Shown here: positions 15,285-24,260 of the stretch, in pieces
How the letters are laid out: each line of letters starts with the position of its first letter
Position numbering within the stretch: position 1 is the first letter of the stretch
Source: an uncultured Bacteroidales bacterium
GTDB taxonomy: Bacteria > Bacteroidota > Bacteroidia > Bacteroidales > Paludibacteraceae
Length of the DNA: 32,960 nucleotides
Assembly (NCBI GenBank): GCA_902799875.1
Contig: CADCCH010000020.1
Coordinates: 31,363-64,322 of the forward strand
Direction of reading: 5' to 3'
Position numbers and translations under genes: made by a program
Notes under the pieces: model-generated
Told to the model about the DNA's origin: nothing
The model's input: the letters and a program-made list of their open reading frames with translations, nothing else
Databases searched by the model: none

Positions 15285-16351
15285 TGGCAGGATTGTACGT
15301 ACATATTCCGTTCTGTAAGAAGCGGTGTCTCTACTGCGATTTTTTCTCCACCACGTTGTTGGAGCGCAGAGAGGAATATGTGGAGACCCTGTTAAAAGAG
15401 ATTGCCGCACGCAAGCACGAAGCGGGAGAGATCGGTACGATTTACCTCGGTGGAGGGACACCCAGTACCATGCCGGCCGAAGACATACAGCGTATTCTGG
15501 AGGCGATTGGTACGGAGCATGCAACGGAGATCACGATGGAGATCAATCCCGGAGATGCCACGCAACCATACTTGCAAGCGATCCGAAAAACCGGTATTAA
15601 CCGCCTATCCATCGGGATACAGAGTTTTCAGGATCGACTGCTGACGCTTATCGGACGCAGACATACGGCACAACAAGCCCTCACAGCGGTGAGGATGGCG
15701 GAAGAGGCCGGTTTCGACAACTTGTCCATCGACTTGATGTACGCACTCCCTACCCAAACGATGGAGGAGTGGAAAGCGGATATCGAGACAGCGATCGGTC
15801 TGAACGTACAACATATATCGTCCTATGGATTGATGTACGAAGAGGGAACGGCACTGACGCGACAACTGGAAGCCGGACAGCTGGAAGCGATCGATGAAGA
15901 GACAGAAAACGCGATGTACGACTATCTCTGTGCGCGACTGAAAGCGGCAGGATGGGTGCATTATGAGGTGAGTAATTTTGCCTTGCCCGGCTACGAGGCG
16001 CAGCATAACAGCAACTACTGGAACGGAACTCCGTACGTAGGCGTAGGCGCGGGTGCGCATAGTTATATAGGAAAAGAACGCAGTTGGAATCCCGATGATC
16101 TGGAAACTTATATACAGGGCTCCTATACCCGTGAGAGCGAGATCTTGTCGGAGACAGACCTATACAACGAAGGTATTATGTTAGGGCTGCGCACGAGTCG
16201 AGGCATTACCGGTCCGTTTTCGGTCCAACATCGGTCCATTATCGAGAGCAAATTGAAAAATGGACTGCTGCAAGAGAAGGACGGACGCATCGTAGCCACG
16301 CAAAAAGGCTTGCATATTTTAAACAGGATAATTGAAGATTTGATGATATGA
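15284..16351 (+). CDS. hemW: HemW-like radical SAM protein (heme chaperone family)
   Basis: A 355-aa protein. Near the N-terminus HIPFCKKRCLYCDF holds the CxxxCxxC cluster of a radical SAM enzyme, then YLGGGTPSTM, a glycine-rich SAM-binding motif, and RLSIGIQSFQD. Formerly annotated as oxygen-independent coproporphyrinogen oxidase, HemW family members bind heme and lack that activity. The length (355 rather than about 455 aa) and the start directly at the CxxxC region favour HemW over HemN. ATG 15284 is preferred to an in-frame ATG at 15269, since MAGLYVHIPFC is the family start. It overlaps the next gene by 4 bp. Confidence 0.92.
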   Translation: MAGLYVHIPFCKKRCLYCDFFSTTLLERREEYVETLLKEIAARKHEAGEIGTIYLGGGTPSTMPAEDIQRILEAIGTEHATEITMEINPGDATQPYLQAIRKTGINRLSIGIQSFQDRLLTLIGRRHTAQQALTAVRMAEEAGFDNLSIDLMYALPTQTMEEWKADIETAIGLNVQHISSYGLMYEEGTALTRQLEAGQLEAIDEETENAMYDYLCARLKAAGWVHYEVSNFALPGYEAQHNSNYWNGTPYVGVGAGAHSYIGKERSWNPDDLETYIQGSYTRESEILSETDLYNEGIMLGLRTSRGITGPFSVQHRSIIESKLKNGLLQEKDGRIVATQKGLHILNRIIEDLMI

Positions 16352-18618
16352 ATACAAAGACTTGGTACAAACCGTTTTTGATTTGGTTCTGGAGCCTCTT
16401 CTTGGGAGGCATTCTGGTAGCTTTTCTGGTGATTTGGTTGATCACCAAAGGCGCTTTGGGTTATTTGCCGCCTTTGGAGGAGTTGCAGAACCCGAAGAAC
16501 ACGTTTGCCAGTGAGGTCATCTCGGCGGACATGCAGTCGCTGGGACGTTACTACCGGTATGAGAACCGTATCGGCGTGCAGTACACGGACCTCTCTCCTA
16601 ACCTGATCAACGCCCTTGTGGCAACCGAAGATGTACGGTTCTATGAGCATACAGGTGTGGATTTCAAGTCCATGTTCCGTGCGATTCTTAAACTGGGTCG
16701 TGCCGGTGGAGGTAGTACGTTGACCCAACAATTGGCTAAGCAGTTATGGTCTCCGCGAGCCAATAATATCTTTGAGCGGGCCATGCAGAAACCGATTGAA
16801 TGGGTGATTGCGACCAAGTTAGAGCGACTCTACTCCAAGGATGAGATCCTGCTGATGTACCTCAATCAGTTTGACTTCCTGTACAATGCGGTTGGCGTTC
16901 AAACGGCTTCGCAGGTTTATTTCTCCACCACCCCTACGGAACTCAAACTGGAAGAGGCCGCGATGTTGGTAGGTATGTGTAAGAACCCCTCGTTATACAA
17001 CCCTGTTCGTCACCCGGTTCGGGCAACCAACCGCCGCAATACGGTACTAGGTCAAATGGAGAAATACGGTTACATCGATGCGGCAACCAAAGATTCCGTC
17101 GCTGCTTTACCGCTTACATTGCACTATAGTTCGGTGGATCACAAACAAGGTCCTGCACCTTACTTGCGGGAGTACTTACGTACGGTGCTGACTGCCAAAG
17201 AACCGCGGGAGAGTGATTACTCGGAGTGGAACAAACAGCAGTATAAACTGGACCTCTGGCAGTGGGAAAACAACGCGCTCTACGGTTTCTGCGAGAAGAA
17301 CAAGAAAGCAGATGGTTCTTCGTATGACCTCTATCAGGACGGACTGAAGATTTACACGACCATCGACTCGCGTATGCAGCGTTATGCCGAAGAGGCGGTC
17401 AGTGAACATATGCAGGCGCAACAGAAAGCGTTCTTTAAGGAACTCAAACGCAAGAAGAATGCACCGTTCTCCAAGCAACTGACGCAAGCCGAAGTGGACG
17501 GTATTATGAACCGCTCTATGCGGCAAACAGACCGGTATCGTAACATGAAACGTGCCGGTATCAGTCACGACTCGATTATTGCTTCGTTCATGGTGCCGCG
17601 CGAGATGCAGGTGTTTGACTATACGAATGGATTGATCGATACGGTGCTTAGTCCGTATGACTCGATCAAATGGCTCAAGAGTTATTTGCGTTGCGGTTTT
17701 ATGTCCATGGATCCGCATACAGGACACGTCAAGGCGTACGTAGGCGGACCTAATTTTGCGCATTTCCAATACGATATGACGACCAAAGGTCGTCGGCAGG
17801 TAGGATCGACCGTTAAACCGTACCTCTACACGCTTGCGATGGACGAAGGTATGTGGCCCTGCGAGACCTGGGTGTATGACTCCGTGGTCTTTGTTCTCCC
17901 GGATGGGACCCGCTGGGTGCCGCGCGACACGCACGACAAGTACCAAGGCGATACGGTAACGCTGACTTGGGGACTGAAAGAGTCCTCCAACTGGATGGCG
18001 GCCTATTTGATGTCGCTCTTTACGCCGGAACAACTCGTTAAGATGATGCAATCGTTCGGTATCCAAGGACAGTTAGATCCGGTTGTATCACTCTGTCTCG
18101 GTCCATGTGAGGTAAGTGTAGAAGAGATGGTGGACGCCTATACGACTTTTGCCAACAAAGGTATCCGTACCGAGCCGCTGTATGTTACTCGTATTGAGGA
18201 TAACAACGGCAATGTGATAGGTACGTTCACGCCCAAGACACACGAGATCATCAGTGAGACAACCGCCTACAAGATGATTTATATGCTGCGTCAGGTACTC
18301 GACCATGGAACAGGTGTCCGTACCCGTTTCAAATACGGTATCACGGCTCCGATGGGCGGTAAGACCGGTACGACGAACAATAACTCTGACGGTTGGTTTA
18401 TGTGCTTTACGCCCTCTCTGGTCAGCGGCACGTGGGTAGGAGGAGAAGACCGTGGTATCCATTTCGACAACATGGCCGAAGGACAAGGTGCGTCCATGGC
18501 GCTACCTATCTGTGCACTGTATATGCAGAAGATCCTTGCTGATCCGGAATTGGGTTACAGTCCGGAAGAACAATTCGATATCCCCGCATGGTTTGATCCG
18601 AATGAAGGGTGTAGATAG
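16348..18618 (+). CDS. class A penicillin-binding protein (PBP1A-like)
   Basis: A 756-aa bifunctional peptidoglycan synthase. It has one N-terminal membrane anchor (about residues 8-32) and a glycosyltransferase domain with catalytic Glu in ATEDVRFYEHTGVD, GGGSTLTQQLAKQLW and the family-51 motifs after it. The transpeptidase domain has Ser487 in GSTVKPYLY (SxxK), the SSN triad in LKESSNWM, and KTGTTNNNSDGWF. It builds glycan strands and cross-links them on the outer face of the inner membrane. Length is normal for this class in Bacteroidota. The stop TAG begins the 7-bp array at 18616. Confidence 0.96.
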   Translation: MNTKTWYKPFLIWFWSLFLGGILVAFLVIWLITKGALGYLPPLEELQNPKNTFASEVISADMQSLGRYYRYENRIGVQYTDLSPNLINALVATEDVRFYEHTGVDFKSMFRAILKLGRAGGGSTLTQQLAKQLWSPRANNIFERAMQKPIEWVIATKLERLYSKDEILLMYLNQFDFLYNAVGVQTASQVYFSTTPTELKLEEAAMLVGMCKNPSLYNPVRHPVRATNRRNTVLGQMEKYGYIDAATKDSVAALPLTLHYSSVDHKQGPAPYLREYLRTVLTAKEPRESDYSEWNKQQYKLDLWQWENNALYGFCEKNKKADGSSYDLYQDGLKIYTTIDSRMQRYAEEAVSEHMQAQQKAFFKELKRKKNAPFSKQLTQAEVDGIMNRSMRQTDRYRNMKRAGISHDSIIASFMVPREMQVFDYTNGLIDTVLSPYDSIKWLKSYLRCGFMSMDPHTGHVKAYVGGPNFAHFQYDMTTKGRRQVGSTVKPYLYTLAMDEGMWPCETWVYDSVVFVLPDGTRWVPRDTHDKYQGDTVTLTWGLKESSNWMAAYLMSLFTPEQLVKMMQSFGIQGQLDPVVSLCLGPCEVSVEEMVDAYTTFANKGIRTEPLYVTRIEDNNGNVIGTFTPKTHEIISETTAYKMIYMLRQVLDHGTGVRTRFKYGITAPMGGKTGTTNNNSDGWFMCFTPSLVSGTWVGGEDRGIHFDNMAEGQGASMALPICALYMQKILADPELGYSPEEQFDIPAWFDPNEGCR

Positions 18619-18650
18619 TTAATAGTGAATAGTAAAAAGTTAATAGTCCT
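18616..18650 (+). repeat. 7-bp junction array TAGTTAA, about five copies (PBP / TPR)
   Basis: TAGTTAA (18616), TAGTGAA (18623), TAGTAAA (18630), AAGTTAA (18637), TAGTCCT (18644, degenerate). The PBP stop is the first triplet. The GTG start of the next gene (18625) lies in unit 2, so the array encodes the first residues of its signal peptide. Stops occur in all frames, but not in the reading frame after GTG. Confidence 0.9.
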
Positions 18651-20574
18651 TGCTCTTTTGTCTTTGTTCCTTGTTCCGGCAAAAGCGCAGCTCAACACCG
18701 ACCGCATTACCGCGATCGGACGAAATGCGTTGTACTTTGAGGATTACGTTTTGTCCATCCAATATTTCAACCAGGTCATCAGTTTGAAGCCGTATCTGGC
18801 TGAACCTTATTTCTATCGGGCGATTGCCAAGATTCAACTGGAGGATTATCAGGGTGCACTCAAAGACTGTAACGCCGCTATCGAACGCAATCCTTTCTCG
18901 CCCGGAATCTACTATGCTCGTGGGTACATCTATCGGCAATTGAACCAACCCGAACTGGCAGAACAGGACTACACACAAGCCTTACATTTCTCACCGGAGA
19001 ACCGTACGTACATGTTGCTCCGAGCGGACACCCGCGCATCAATGGAGCAGTACGATGCAGCCCTCGAAGATATCGAAGCAATGTTACGTCGTGAACCGAA
19101 TGCCGCGTCGGTATGGTCCGAGAAAGGACGAATCTGTATCCTCAAAAAAGACACTTTAGATGCGCTTGAGGCGTTTGAGAATGCAGTTAAGTATGACAAG
19201 AACAATGCCGCCTCCTGGTCAGCGCTGGGAGTCACAAATCTGATGCTCGAGCACGAAGATGAGGCGTACGTCCAACTGACACAGGCCATCAATCTGGGCT
19301 CTAAATGGGCCGGTGATTATATCAACCGCGGTATCATTCATTACCACCGTAATAACTTCCGCGGTGCGCTGTCTGACTATGACCATGCGGTTCAGATAGC
19401 TCCGCGTGACGCCGATTGTTACTACAATCGTGGTATAATGCGTCAAGAAGTAGGCGATTATAACCATGCGCTCGAAGATTTCAACACGGCGGTCAACTTA
19501 GCCCCCGAACGCACCGAGATGCGCTACCAACGGGGCTTGGTGGAGATGCAACTCAAACAATGGAAAGCGGTTGTGACGGACATGAACGCACTCATCGAAC
19601 GCTATCCGTATTTCTTGCCGGCCTATTATCTGGCGGCACAAGCCAAGACCCAGCAAGGGGACAGCAAAGCGGCGTATCAGTACCGCCAGAAGGCGTACGA
19701 TCTGGAGCAACGCAAAGACGAGATACAAGCCCAGCAGGCTCAGCCCAATACGGATCTGCTAATTGCTGATGCCCAGCCGCAGAAGAAAGACCATCGGAAA
19801 GAGTTCTCTGCTTCTACGGCACAAAACCAATCGGAGTTACCGGAAGAGGAACAGAAATACGACTCGCAGACCCGCGGCACGGTACAGAAACGCTATCAAG
19901 ACGTGGTCAACGAGCCGAATGTCGTGCTGAACTACTACAGTCAGGACCTGAGTCTACGGCGTACGAACTACTACCATCCTCTTGTGGATCAACTTAATAA
20001 GCAAGCAATCTTACCGGCTGCGCTTAAGTTCACGTCCCAAGAGCTGACGTTGACGGCCGACATGGTGGATTATCATTTCGCGAACATCAAACGCATCACC
20101 ACGCTAATGGACGAGAACCCGTCAGCCTATTTCTATTTGGCACGCGCGATGGAATTTGCGATCATCAAAGACTATGCGAGTGCCGTAGATGACTGCACCA
20201 AAGCGCTGCTGTTAGCTGATCGGGATCTCGAACCGATTATCGTCTTCTGCCGTGCCAACTGGCGTTATCGTATGATGGACGGAGACTATGAGATGATCCT
20301 GCGCGACTATGATCACGTACTCGACTTGCAACCTGATTTCTGCTTTGCTTTATACAACAAAGCCAATACACTTTGTGCTAAACGAGAGTACCAGGAAGCC
20401 ATCAAGTATTACACGCAGGCCATCAGCAAAGATCCTGATTTTGCCGAGTCGTACTTCAACCGGGGACTGACCTATATCTACACCGGAGAGAATGAGAAAG
20501 GCTTGGCGGATCTGAGCAAAGCCGGTGAACTCGGTATCTATCAGGCGTATAACTTAATTACACGATTTAAATGA
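18625..20574 (+). CDS. exported tetratricopeptide-repeat protein
   Basis: A 649-aa protein. GTG start, then a signal peptide ending near LVPAKAQ. TPR motifs follow one another from about residue 40 to 350, such as YFYRAIAKIQLEDYQGALKDCNAAIERNP and CYYNRGIMRQEVGDYNHALEDFNTAVNLAP. A Gln-rich linker follows (about 370-420), and more TPRs run to the end (CFALYNKANTLCAKREYQEAIKYYTQAI). It probably scaffolds envelope complexes in the periplasm. Position between a PBP and a TraB-like gene suggests an envelope role, but no specific partner is visible. The GTG start is forced: the array supplies no ATG, and the next codons make a clean signal peptide. Confidence 0.9.
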   Translation: MNSKKLIVLALLSLFLVPAKAQLNTDRITAIGRNALYFEDYVLSIQYFNQVISLKPYLAEPYFYRAIAKIQLEDYQGALKDCNAAIERNPFSPGIYYARGYIYRQLNQPELAEQDYTQALHFSPENRTYMLLRADTRASMEQYDAALEDIEAMLRREPNAASVWSEKGRICILKKDTLDALEAFENAVKYDKNNAASWSALGVTNLMLEHEDEAYVQLTQAINLGSKWAGDYINRGIIHYHRNNFRGALSDYDHAVQIAPRDADCYYNRGIMRQEVGDYNHALEDFNTAVNLAPERTEMRYQRGLVEMQLKQWKAVVTDMNALIERYPYFLPAYYLAAQAKTQQGDSKAAYQYRQKAYDLEQRKDEIQAQQAQPNTDLLIADAQPQKKDHRKEFSASTAQNQSELPEEEQKYDSQTRGTVQKRYQDVVNEPNVVLNYYSQDLSLRRTNYYHPLVDQLNKQAILPAALKFTSQELTLTADMVDYHFANIKRITTLMDENPSAYFYLARAMEFAIIKDYASAVDDCTKALLLADRDLEPIIVFCRANWRYRMMDGDYEMILRDYDHVLDLQPDFCFALYNKANTLCAKREYQEAIKYYTQAISKDPDFAESYFNRGLTYIYTGENEKGLADLSKAGELGIYQAYNLITRFK

Positions 20575-21494
20575 TGGTAAAGGTTAAAGGTTATAGGTTA
20601 AAGGTTATCGTTTTAATATGGATGGTTCTTTCGCCATTCATTCTTCACCATTCGCCATTATCGGCACAAGTACTATATGAGATATCCGGTAACGGAGCGA
20701 AAGCCAAGTCCTATCTGCTGGCTACCAACCGCTATACGGAAATGACGTTTTTGGATACTATCCCAAATGTCTTCAAGTGCTTCGGACGATGCAAAACGGT
20801 GATCACGGAGTTTGCCTTGCAAGACTATGAAGCGATTGCTGCCTTACGTCGTGCAGCCGTCCTTCCGGACTCTATTAAATTAAACAATTTTTATAGCGAA
20901 AGCGAGTATAAACTTATCGACAATAGTCTTCGCATTAATATCGGTATGGGATTAGATCAGTTATGCCGTATGAAACCGGCGTACCTGACAGAGCTGTTTC
21001 GGGTGGAATTATTCAAACAATGGTTAGGGTACGACGATACCAAATCGATGGACAGCTTCTTTGAGTCCGTTGCGGCAGAACGCAACATTCCGGTCTACGG
21101 TCTCGACGATATAGGCGAGACGATGTATATGCTCTTTGACCGCGAGCCATTTCATTGGCAATGTAAAGAATTGTTGAAGGTCATCGAGTACCCCGAGAAC
21201 GAAGTCAAACAGGAACGAACGATCCGGGATTTATATAAGAACGGACTGCTTACCGACATCGCTTATCAGGTGGAAGGACCTAACAATACCACCTCTATCT
21301 CGTACTCGGATTATAAGGTATATGCGCAACGGAACATTGCATGGACCAAACGTCTGCGTCCCTACCTCACTACCGGTGGAGCGTTCATCACACTCGATGC
21401 GGTTTATTTGGGAGGAGACAAAGGACTGATCCAACAATTACGCAAAGCCGGATACCGAGTTCGAGCATACAATAAGATTATCCATCAAAAATAA
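20571..21494 (+). CDS. TraB/GumN-like exported protein
   Basis: A 307-aa protein resembling the TraB/GumN (Tiki-like) family. After a signal peptide come VLYEISGNGAKAKSYLLATNRYTEMTFLDTIPNVF, FFESVAAERNIPVYGLDDIGE and a C-terminal GGAFITLDAVYLGGDKGLIQQLRKAGYRVRAY. The family is thought to include metal-dependent proteases, though bacterial functions are mostly unproven. The canonical GxxH motif near the N-terminus reads LLATNRY here, so a key His may be replaced. The signal peptide itself (residues 1-33) is encoded by two separate heptamer arrays. It overlaps the TPR stop by 4 bp. Confidence 0.8.
   Translation: MMVKVKGYRLKVIVLIWMVLSPFILHHSPLSAQVLYEISGNGAKAKSYLLATNRYTEMTFLDTIPNVFKCFGRCKTVITEFALQDYEAIAALRRAAVLPDSIKLNNFYSESEYKLIDNSLRINIGMGLDQLCRMKPAYLTELFRVELFKQWLGYDDTKSMDSFFESVAAERNIPVYGLDDIGETMYMLFDREPFHWQCKELLKVIEYPENEVKQERTIRDLYKNGLLTDIAYQVEGPNNTTSISYSDYKVYAQRNIAWTKRLRPYLTTGGAFITLDAVYLGGDKGLIQQLRKAGYRVRAYNKIIHQK
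20576..20609 (+). repeat. 7-bp array GGTTAAA at the start of the TraB-like gene
   Basis: GGTAAA (20576), GGTTAAA (20582), GGTTATA (20589), GGTTAAA (20596), GGTTATC (20603-20609). It lies just after the TPR stop (20572-20574) and encodes the basic start of the signal peptide (VKVKGYRLKV). TAA and TAG fall in the two non-coding frames only. Confidence 0.93.
20632..20659 (+). repeat. second 7-bp array CGCCATT in the same signal peptide
   Basis: CGCCATT (20632), CATTCTT (20639), CACCATT (20646), CGCCATT (20653-20659). It encodes the end of the signal peptide hydrophobic core and cleavage region (SPFILHHSPLSAQ). The complement (AATGGYG) resembles the 8-bp array before tilS. Confidence 0.82.
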
Positions 21495-21513
21495 TAAATC
21501 AAAAACATATAAA

Positions 21514-22071
21514 ATGAAAAAGGTATTTTCTGTAATGGTAGCGCTGATGATGGCGCTCAGTATGATTGCCGCAGAGCGCGGTAAGTTGATTCATGTCGAT
21601 TGCTCAACATCGAAGAACCTTAAGCCCCAATTGGCTTTCTGTCAGGAGACCAAGGACGGTCAGGACATCACGACCCTGCTGGTCAAAACAGTCAATGTCA
21701 ATCAGTACAATGAGTTTAATGACGCTTCGCGTGTACTTGTTCGTTTTGCAGATGGAGCCGCTGTTCGTCTGAACAAAGTGCCCGGATCGGCTGTAGAGAA
21801 AAAGAAACACACCGAGAAAAAAGGCAACGCTACGATCTCTTTTTATGACACCTATACTTCCTATGAAGTAAGTCCGGAAGTGATTGAGAAACTCGAAGCC
21901 GGTATAGCCATCATCAAAGTGCGTATCGTCTTCAAAGAGAACGACTCCAAGGACTATGATATCGTAGAGGGATACCAGGCTAAGATGGCGGAAGATCTGC
22001 TGAAATCGTATCAAGAAGCCGTTCTCAAAAACCGTAAAGTAAACGGAGACACAGCAGATGACGATTTCTAA
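21514..22071 (+). CDS. exported protein of unknown function (185 aa)
   Basis: Not recognised. A clear signal peptide, MKKVFSVMVALMMALSMIAA, precedes a mature part of about 165 residues. The mature part has alternating beta-type segments, a Lys-rich loop (EKKKHTEKKGN, about residues 95-105) and a helical end with EKLEAGIAIIKVRIVF and MAEDLLKSYQEAVLKNRKVNGD. It has one early Cys pair (residues about 30 and 48). No catalytic motif is visible. It sits 19 bp after the TraB-like gene and overlaps the amidase-like gene by 14 bp, so it is made with envelope proteins. Confidence 0.8.
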   Translation: MKKVFSVMVALMMALSMIAAERGKLIHVDCSTSKNLKPQLAFCQETKDGQDITTLLVKTVNVNQYNEFNDASRVLVRFADGAAVRLNKVPGSAVEKKKHTEKKGNATISFYDTYTSYEVSPEVIEKLEAGIAIIKVRIVFKENDSKDYDIVEGYQAKMAEDLLKSYQEAVLKNRKVNGDTADDDF

Positions 22072-24250
22072 GCGCATAGTTTTATTCGTCTGTTTTCTGT
22101 GTGCGGCACTCTGCACCCCACTCCATGCCCAGATAGGTATGGCGGAATTAGGGGATTCGTTGTTTGCGTACACCGGTTTCTCGCGGGTATGGTCTCCGGC
22201 TGTACATGTCAAACAGATGCGTATCAACGGCAATAACGTGGTACTTAAAACGAATGGTACCTTACGGGATTATCGCTGGACTCCGGAGAGCATCAAGGAC
22301 ATCCAACATAAAGTCAGCCGCTGGACCCTCGGTCACGAGAACGGTAAAGTTACTATTTATAGTTCCAACACCGATATCGAGACGCTCGTTACGCCCTGCG
22401 CCAAAGGGAGCAGTCCGGATAGCAAGTCTAGAGACTTGACCGAGCGCTCTATCGTACTCTACCCGAGTCACGGATTGTATTTCAATCGTGACCGCGATGA
22501 GTGGATCTGGCAACGGGCGACGCTGTGGACGACGGTCGAGGATCTGTACAGTCAGGAGTACGTACGACTCATCCATAAGATGCTGGAAAATGCCGGTGCC
22601 ACGGTACTTTCTCCCCGTGCCGGTTTGGATCAACTGCAACCCGGTCGATCCGGAATGCCGCAATGGACCGAAGGAGCACGGTACTGGTTGCAGCAACAAA
22701 ACGCAGACTCAACGCTGTGGGATCTGTACGAGGGGAATGAGTACAAGGACGACATGAAATGTCGGGCGATGTGGGTGAATAGTCTAGAGGCGGATCCAGA
22801 TCTCTGTCTCGCTTTTCACACGGACGGTTTGGATAGCGGAGACGACACGACTATCGTTGGGACACTCGTTATCTATACAGCGAAAGACGATGAAGGTCAT
22901 ACGGTACTACGCGATGGACGGGATCGTGAGCGGACCAACCGCAACCTTGCCGATTGGATTCAGACAACCGTTACTGAGGACTTACGGCAGATTGCACCCG
23001 AATGGACCAGACGCCAACTCAAAGAGGCCAATTACTGCGAGACACGTGTGCCGGTGATACCGAGTATTATCCTTGAACTGCTCAGTCACAAGAACATGGC
23101 GGACATGCGGTACGGATTGAATCCGAAGTTCCGCTTCACGGCTGCCCGTGCGGTGTATAAAGGTATACTTCGTTACCTCAACGGTCCGGACGCAATCGTT
23201 CAACCGCTCCCTATTCAGGACCTGGCGATTGGTACAGACGGGATTCTGAAATGGCAACCGAACTTGGACACACAGGAACCAAGTGCCCAACCCACCTATT
23301 ACATGGTTTATATCCAAGCGAACGATGGTGAATGGGATGTACAGCAAGTGGAAAAAGCGACCTCTATCCAACTCGACCTGCAACCCGGCGTGCGGTACAA
23401 CTACTATGTAGTTGCCGGCAATGAAGGAGGTCTGTCTTTGCCTTCGCCTATGATTAGCGCCTGTTTGAATGAAGGACCGGTGACACTTATCGTAGATGCG
23501 TTCAACGACACGTATGGTCCGGAGTGGTTTGCGGACTCGACTTATGCCGGTATTGTCCCCAACACCTACGCCTGCGAGGATCGTTTTTCCTGCGCCTATA
23601 TCGGTGAGGTATGGAACTACACCCGATCGGACGAATGGAAGAATGATGATAACTGCGGTTGGGGTGCTTGTTACCGAGACCATGCGGGTCAGTTCACAGT
23701 CGGCAACACGCGCGATTACACCACCCAGCACGGACGGGTTCTGCAATCCCTTCACATCAGCTATGTCTCCTGTACCGCCGGCATGGTACATATCGACAGT
23801 ACGTACGCACTCATCGATTATATATGCGGACGGCAACGAAAACCAATTGAAGATTCTTTGTATGGTATCCTTGGAGCGTATTTGGCAGAAGGCGGTCGTG
23901 TGCTGCTCAGTACCGACCATTATAATGCGATTGACCCGATTTGGGCAAAACGCTATCTGCGTGCCTCCTATTATGCATCACAGGCTACCCGCAGCGGTCG
24001 TGTAGTTCGTCCGGGACATCGTCCGTCACGCATCGTTATGGAGCCGAATGAGTTGCAACTCTTCTCTCCTGCCCCGCAGGCCTTGATGCCTTGCAACGAT
24101 GCGGTACGGATAGCCAGTTATGAAGACATGCGCTGTCCTGCAGCAGTCGGATACGACCATAAGACCCTTGTTTTCGGCTTTCCTTTGGAGGCTGTACAGG
24201 ACTTTGAATCAATCTACCGCAAGTCCGTTATATGGCTCATCGAACCATAA
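22058..24250 (+). CDS. secreted amidase_3-like protein with C-terminal extra domain
   Basis: A 730-aa protein with signal peptide (KRIVLFVCFLCAALCTPLHAQ). The first half resembles the zinc amidase_3 fold (N-acetylmuramoyl-L-alanine amidase): VLYPSHGLYFNR (His), CLAFHTDGLDSGDDTTIVGTLVIY (His) and IPSIILELLSHKNMADM (Glu). A fibronectin-III-like stretch follows (about 405-475, YYMVYIQANDGEWDVQQV and YNYYVVAGNEGG). The last 250 residues form a domain (VDAFNDTYGPEWFADS to the end) that looks like a glutamine-amidotransferase fold. Bacteroidales homologues of this layout are often called xanthan lyase or golvesin-domain proteins, names that I would not trust. It may act on peptidoglycan. It has no T9SS C-terminal signal that I can see. 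A terminator follows. Confidence 0.75.
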   Translation: MTISKRIVLFVCFLCAALCTPLHAQIGMAELGDSLFAYTGFSRVWSPAVHVKQMRINGNNVVLKTNGTLRDYRWTPESIKDIQHKVSRWTLGHENGKVTIYSSNTDIETLVTPCAKGSSPDSKSRDLTERSIVLYPSHGLYFNRDRDEWIWQRATLWTTVEDLYSQEYVRLIHKMLENAGATVLSPRAGLDQLQPGRSGMPQWTEGARYWLQQQNADSTLWDLYEGNEYKDDMKCRAMWVNSLEADPDLCLAFHTDGLDSGDDTTIVGTLVIYTAKDDEGHTVLRDGRDRERTNRNLADWIQTTVTEDLRQIAPEWTRRQLKEANYCETRVPVIPSIILELLSHKNMADMRYGLNPKFRFTAARAVYKGILRYLNGPDAIVQPLPIQDLAIGTDGILKWQPNLDTQEPSAQPTYYMVYIQANDGEWDVQQVEKATSIQLDLQPGVRYNYYVVAGNEGGLSLPSPMISACLNEGPVTLIVDAFNDTYGPEWFADSTYAGIVPNTYACEDRFSCAYIGEVWNYTRSDEWKNDDNCGWGACYRDHAGQFTVGNTRDYTTQHGRVLQSLHISYVSCTAGMVHIDSTYALIDYICGRQRKPIEDSLYGILGAYLAEGGRVLLSTDHYNAIDPIWAKRYLRASYYASQATRSGRVVRPGHRPSRIVMEPNELQLFSPAPQALMPCNDAVRIASYEDMRCPAAVGYDHKTLVFGFPLEAVQDFESIYRKSVIWLIEP

Positions 24251-24260
24251 GGATTGGAAA

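Noticed and set aside
17176..18066. 296-codon open frame on the minus strand
   Set aside because: Antisense to the PBP transpeptidase domain; no domain of its own.
22982..23920. 312-codon open frame on the minus strand
   Set aside because: Antisense to the amidase-like gene, with no promoter or recognisable motif.
22058..24250. T9SS cargo signal at the end of the amidase-like protein
   Set aside because: The C-terminus ends SVIWLIEP and lacks the Gly-rich, Lys-ending strand pattern of T9SS C-terminal domains.
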